From an uncultured delta proteobacterium (GTDB lineage Bacteria > Desulfobacterota > Desulfovibrionia > Desulfovibrionales > Desulfovibrionaceae): DNA of 64,000 nucleotides. Each line of letters begins with the position of its first letter. Within the stretch, counting starts at the first letter, position 1. The translations under genes and the position numbers were made by a program. The notes under the pieces are model-generated. The model did no database searches, was not told where the DNA came from, and saw nothing but the letters and a program-made list of their open reading frames with translations. This document shows positions 60,901-64,000 of this stretch, piece by piece. The stretch is taken from the NCBI GenBank assembly GCA_900079685.1, contig LT599019.1, positions 670,014-734,013 of the forward strand. The letters are read 5' to 3'.

Positions 60901-62980
60901 GAGTCAGGGTGGAACCGGCATCCACAAAGAGGGTGCCACTGCCGATATTCAGGCTGCTGTTGGTAGTCAGGTTACTGTCGCCGCTCAGGCTTATGGTCTC
61001 GAAATTCCTGATTCCCTTTACCGCGCCGGTAAATCCTTCAGCCTTGAGCGTGTTGCCGGTGACCATGTCGCCGGTCGCCCCCAATGTGCTGCCCCCGCCG
61101 TACAGGGTGGAGGCGGTCAGGTTTGGGGTGCCGTACAGGGTCACGATATTGTTCGTGGCGCCGGCCGCGCCTTGAATCGCCACGCCGCCGTACACATCGC
61201 CGGTTATCAGGGCGGTGTCGCCTATGGTCACGCTGTTGCCGGTGGCGGCTGTTGCGGATGAAGCGCCGTGGACGGTTCCCACACTGGCGTCGCCGGCGAT
61301 TACTACGCTGTTGCCGGCAGCGCCCCCGGACGAGCTTGAGCCGCCGCTGACGTAACCGCTCACAGTGCCGCCGGTGATTTTCACCCGGTTATTGTCGGCG
61401 CCGGTGACGCCCGTGCCCCCGGCCACGCCGCCGTCTATGGAGCCCGCGCTGACTGTTACCGTATTGCCCGCGGCTTCGCCGGCTTCCCTGGAGTAACCGC
61501 CGGTCACCTGCCCCACGATATCGGCGCCGCCGCTGATGTGTACCGTATTGTCGGAAGCCGGGCCGGTTCCGAAAAAGACGTAGCCGCCGGCTATGCCGTT
61601 GCCGACGCTGCCGCCGGAAATGGTGACGGAGTTGTTCAGGGCTTCGCCGTTATCGGTTACGCCGCCCGTAAGCGTGCCGAACACCGTGCCGCCGGACATG
61701 TCTATACTGTTGCCGTCAACATTGCCGTCGACGCTTTCGCCGCCGGCAATGTTGTTGACCGTGCCGCTGGAGATGGCGACTCTGTTGTCTTCGGACAGAC
61801 CGCTTTTGCTGAATCCGCCGGCAACCCAGCCGCCGGAGCCTCCCGCGCCGTCGCCCACCTGACCGCCGCTGATGCTCACGCTGTTGCCGGAAACGTCGGC
61901 CGTGCCCCAACTGCCGCCGCCGTACGCGTTGCCGCTCACTACGCCGCCGCTTATGTCGAGGCTGTTATCCGTGGAGTCGCCGTCTTTGCTGCGGCCCGCT
62001 ATGATGTTGTTGCCCACGGAGCCAGCGGACATGGTCACGCTGTTGCCGGAAACAAGAGCGCTTCCCCAACTGCCGCCGCCATAGACGTACGCGCCCACGG
62101 AGCCCCCGCTGATGGTCACGCTGTTGCCTTCAAGCGTTCCCGAACCGCCTTCCGCGCCAATGACGGATTTTGTAACCGTTCCCGCGCGAAAAATGACGCT
62201 GTTGTCCGAGGCCAGGCCACTCGCGCTGTAGGCTCCCAGAGCCCAATTGCCCACCAGGGCGGACGCGCCGTCGATGGTAAGCCGGTTGCCGGAAACATCC
62301 CCGGCGGCGCCGCCGTATCCGCCGTAAGCGTTATTGCCCACCGTGCCGCCCGTGACGGTGGCGCTGTTGCCGGTAGCCTTCCCCGCTCCGTTGGAGGAAC
62401 CGCCGTAAAGGTTGCCGGTGACAGTTCCTCCGGACAAGGTAATCGCGTTTTCCGCAACATCTCCCAGCAGGCTGATGCCAGCAAGGGCATTGCCCCCAAC
62501 CGTGCCGCCGGAAATGAACGCCCGGTTGCGAAAGGCGCCGTTGTCCGTCACGTCGTAGCCGCCATACACATTGTTGCTCACTGATCCTTGCACAAGATTC
62601 ACGGTGTTTCCCGTAACGCTCTCCGTGCTGCTGATGCCGCTGAAAACCCGTGCCGGAATGTTCCCGCCGGAGAAATCAAGCGTGATCGTATTGCCCGATG
62701 CGCCTGGGCTGGCGGTTGTCCCGATGAAAAGGCTGTCGGCGGTGCTGGTTGGATCGGGCGCGGTTTGCAGGGCAGGATTTGTGCCGTCATAGGTAATAGT
62801 TTCCCCGGCCAGCGCCGGCCAAGCCGCCGGCAGGAAGAAAAGCCCCAGGAGGGCGCAAAGCAGGGCGACCCGCAGAAGGCTGGTTCCCGGCCGCCCTCGT
62901 TGGCGCTGTTCCGCTTTCCATCCATCATTCCATGCGTTCTTTTCCATATCGCCCGCGCGGGATATCTTTGTAGCGGCCAT
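57922..62980 (-). pseudogene. Giant autotransporter, N-terminal part cut off by IS insertion
   Basis: Starts at ATG 62980 behind AAGGAGG. A long signal region (about 60 residues; SLLRVALLCALLGLFFLPAA then WPALAGE) precedes a passenger of more than 1600 residues. It first has tens of short repeats of the type GNSVTISGGSVG-x-YGGG, forming a beta helix, then several autotransporter-associated modules (SGSNTLDISDWLQGTYTVLS, KTWGGTSGTWNYTNTNW, GLSLTLDANSTF-like). Two of these module blocks are nearly identical. The frame stops two codons into the IS. Joining 57923 to 57096, removing the IS and one TA, restores the frame GSIREFAGTVSGN and a 2858-codon gene. The product would be a surface adhesin or a self-associating protein. 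Confidence 0.92.
58310..60545. repeat. Large internal duplication in autotransporter
   Basis: Segments around 58310-58640 and 60208-60540 are nearly identical (offset about 1896 bp; both encode AKFDGTGAGSPASPMAVTVG and the following SITGGSYTF block). A related pair, about 58880-59340 and 56020-56480, encodes the TTTAPTFSGSNTLD module. Homologous recombination between copies would delete or amplify in-frame passenger segments. Confidence 0.85.
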
Positions 62981-63360
62981 GTCTGCCTCCTTATTTTTTC
63001 CTGTCCCGTTGTTTTTGCCCTCAAACCGGGGTATGCTGAAAAGTTTGGGTCAAGCATGGCACAAAAAAAAATTCTTGCAGAGCGTAGACGCGAAATTTTT
63101 TGTCTACTCCCCTCTTTGGAGAGCATAGATAAAGCTATTTCAGTATATTATATCTCCCTCCTTCCCGTTTCCGGGCAGGGGGGAGTAGATGCGGCGGAGG
63201 GGGGGGAGTAGGTCGAGGCAAAGGGGGAAATGAAAAGCGGATATTTTTGTCTTGTAAAATCCAACACTTTTTACTAATTTTTCACTGTGGTTGTATGTAA
63301 TATTGCCCCTGGAGATGGTGTTTTCCGGTTCCTGCAATGCACAGGCAAAGGGAGGCCCGC
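62981..63360. promoter_or_regulatory. Divergent region with repeated GGGGAGTAG motif
   Basis: A 380-bp gap between the autotransporter and the M20 gene. TCTACTCCCC at 63103-63112 has an exact reverse complement at 63180-63189 and a third, near copy (GGGGAGTAGG) at 63203-63212. AT-rich DNA with promoter character lies on both sides (63061-63100 and 63245-63305). No gene is supported here. The repeats suggest sites for one DNA-binding protein controlling one or both genes. Confidence 0.5.
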
Positions 63361-64000
63361 ATGCGACTATATTCATCCGCCATGACCCGCCTTGCACTGC
63401 TTTGTCTGTTCGCCGTCTTTGCGGCACAGACCGTGAGCCTTTCCCCCGCCGTTGCCGCCTCTCTCCTGGCCGCGCAGGAAAAACCGGACAAAAACGCCGT
63501 TGCGTTGCAGCGCCTGCTGGACGATATCGGCAAGCAGCGGGCCGAGGTTATTTCCATCCAGCGCGAGTTGACGGCCCGGCCGGCGCTGGCTCCGGAATCC
63601 GGCGGCGAGGGAGAAGAGGCCAAAGCCCGCTGGATTGAGGAATGGCTGCGGCAAAAGGGGTTTCCCCTTGTGGAGCGCCTGGATTACCTCGACGCAAAGG
63701 TGCCCTCGGGGCAGCGGCCCAACCTTGTGCTCCGCCTGCCGGGGCAATCCGGCCGCACTCTCTGGCTGGTCTGTCATCTGCATGTAGCCACTCCCGGCCC
63801 CCTGGACAGATGGCAGGGCTCACCCTGGACCTTGCGCGTGGAGGGCGACACCGTGTACGGGCGCGGGGTCATGGACAACCACCAGTCCATCGCGGCGGCG
63901 TTGCTCCTGTTCGAGAACCTTAAACGCCAGCAGATAACGCCGCCCATGGGCCTGGGTCTGGTGTTGCACGCCCAGACCAACGGCTTCCGGCATGTTCTGG
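63361..64000 (+). CDS. Exported M20-family metallohydrolase, partial
   Basis: The first 213 codons, continuing beyond the window. A signal peptide (MTRLALLCLFAVFAAQTVSL...AVAAS) is followed by an M20 peptidase domain: RWIEEWLRQKGFPLVERLDY, LWLVCHLHVATPGPLDRWQG and VYGRGVMDNHQSIAAALLLF. The second motif aligns with the metal site, usually H-x-D; here Asp is replaced by His (HLH). The GRGVMDN block with the bridging Asp is present. A strong AAAGGGAGG site precedes ATG 63361. Expected to be a periplasmic peptidase or deacylase if the altered residue still allows metal binding. Confidence 0.85.
   Translation, partial: MRLYSSAMTRLALLCLFAVFAAQTVSLSPAVAASLLAAQEKPDKNAVALQRLLDDIGKQRAEVISIQRELTARPALAPESGGEGEEAKARWIEEWLRQKGFPLVERLDYLDAKVPSGQRPNLVLRLPGQSGRTLWLVCHLHVATPGPLDRWQGSPWTLRVEGDTVYGRGVMDNHQSIAAALLLFENLKRQQITPPMGLGLVLHAQTNGFRHVL

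Noticed and set aside
59738-61261. A 507-codon plus-strand frame opposite the autotransporter passenger
   Set aside because: Shadow of the repeated minus-strand passenger codons; no family features.
57922-62980. Repeats considered as a CRISPR array
   Set aside because: Repeats are in-frame protein repeats of variable spacing and sequence, with no uniform direct repeat and spacer pattern and no cas genes.

Overview
The window reads as part of a high-GC, strictly anaerobic Gram-negative chromosome, most likely a Desulfovibrionaceae-type (Desulfovibrio/Bilophila-like) bacterium. This is inferred from gene style: an anaerobic sulfatase-maturing radical SAM enzyme beside a Cys-type sulfatase, MetY, ferritin with a Bfd-like [2Fe-2S] protein, PilJ-GGDEF signalling, small phage-CI-type regulators, a giant RTX adhesin and an autotransporter. 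I saw no rRNA, tRNA or CRISPR array, so species assignment is not possible from this window.

Layout. 1-1.07 kb: edge of an IS4-type element, whose upstream hairpin buries the transposase ribosome binding site. 1.16-12.5 kb: one giant type I-secreted, calcium-binding RTX adhesin built of repeated beta-sandwich modules. 12.6-31.2 kb: ordinary chromosomal metabolism and regulation: HbpS/GlcG-like protein; M20 amidohydrolase with a divergent LysR regulator; OtnK and OtnC (four-carbon acid-sugar catabolism) with an HD hydrolase; ferritin, DUF486 and Bfd-like protein; alpha/beta hydrolase; ThiM; a hybrid histidine kinase; MetY; a PanE-like reductase; a methyltransferase; TenA; the sulfatase maturase; a SYLF lipoprotein. 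31.4-35.0 kb: the sulfatase and two outer-membrane beta-barrel proteins. 35.6-46.4 kb: two diguanylate cyclases, two MFS transporters, three small regulator/enzyme genes, a lipoprotein-like protein and a P-loop/methyltransferase fusion.

46.6-51.1 kb is a junkyard of mobile DNA: a hybrid kinase cut by an IS21 end, an IS3 remnant, a truncated PD-(D/E)XK nuclease, an intact RelE/ParE-CopG type toxin-antitoxin pair, a MoxR-like AAA gene broken at what looks like the 5' end of a group II intron, the tail of a VWA gene, and three tightly packed tiny genes. 51.5-63.0 kb: a Sel1-repeat protein, an unknown exported protein and a very large autotransporter, all on the minus strand. The autotransporter is split by an IS5/IS427-type element. 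Removing the element and one TA copy restores one open frame of 2858 codons. The window ends in an exported M20 metallohydrolase with an unusual metal-site residue.

Functional themes: cell-surface adhesion (RTX adhesin, autotransporter), desulfation of sulfated organics (sulfatase, maturase, porin-like proteins), iron storage and release (ferritin, Bfd-like), thiamine salvage (ThiM, TenA), and c-di-GMP signalling (two GGDEF proteins). The most interesting items are the IS-silenced autotransporter, the intron-scarred AAA/VWA locus and the P-loop/methyltransferase fusion.
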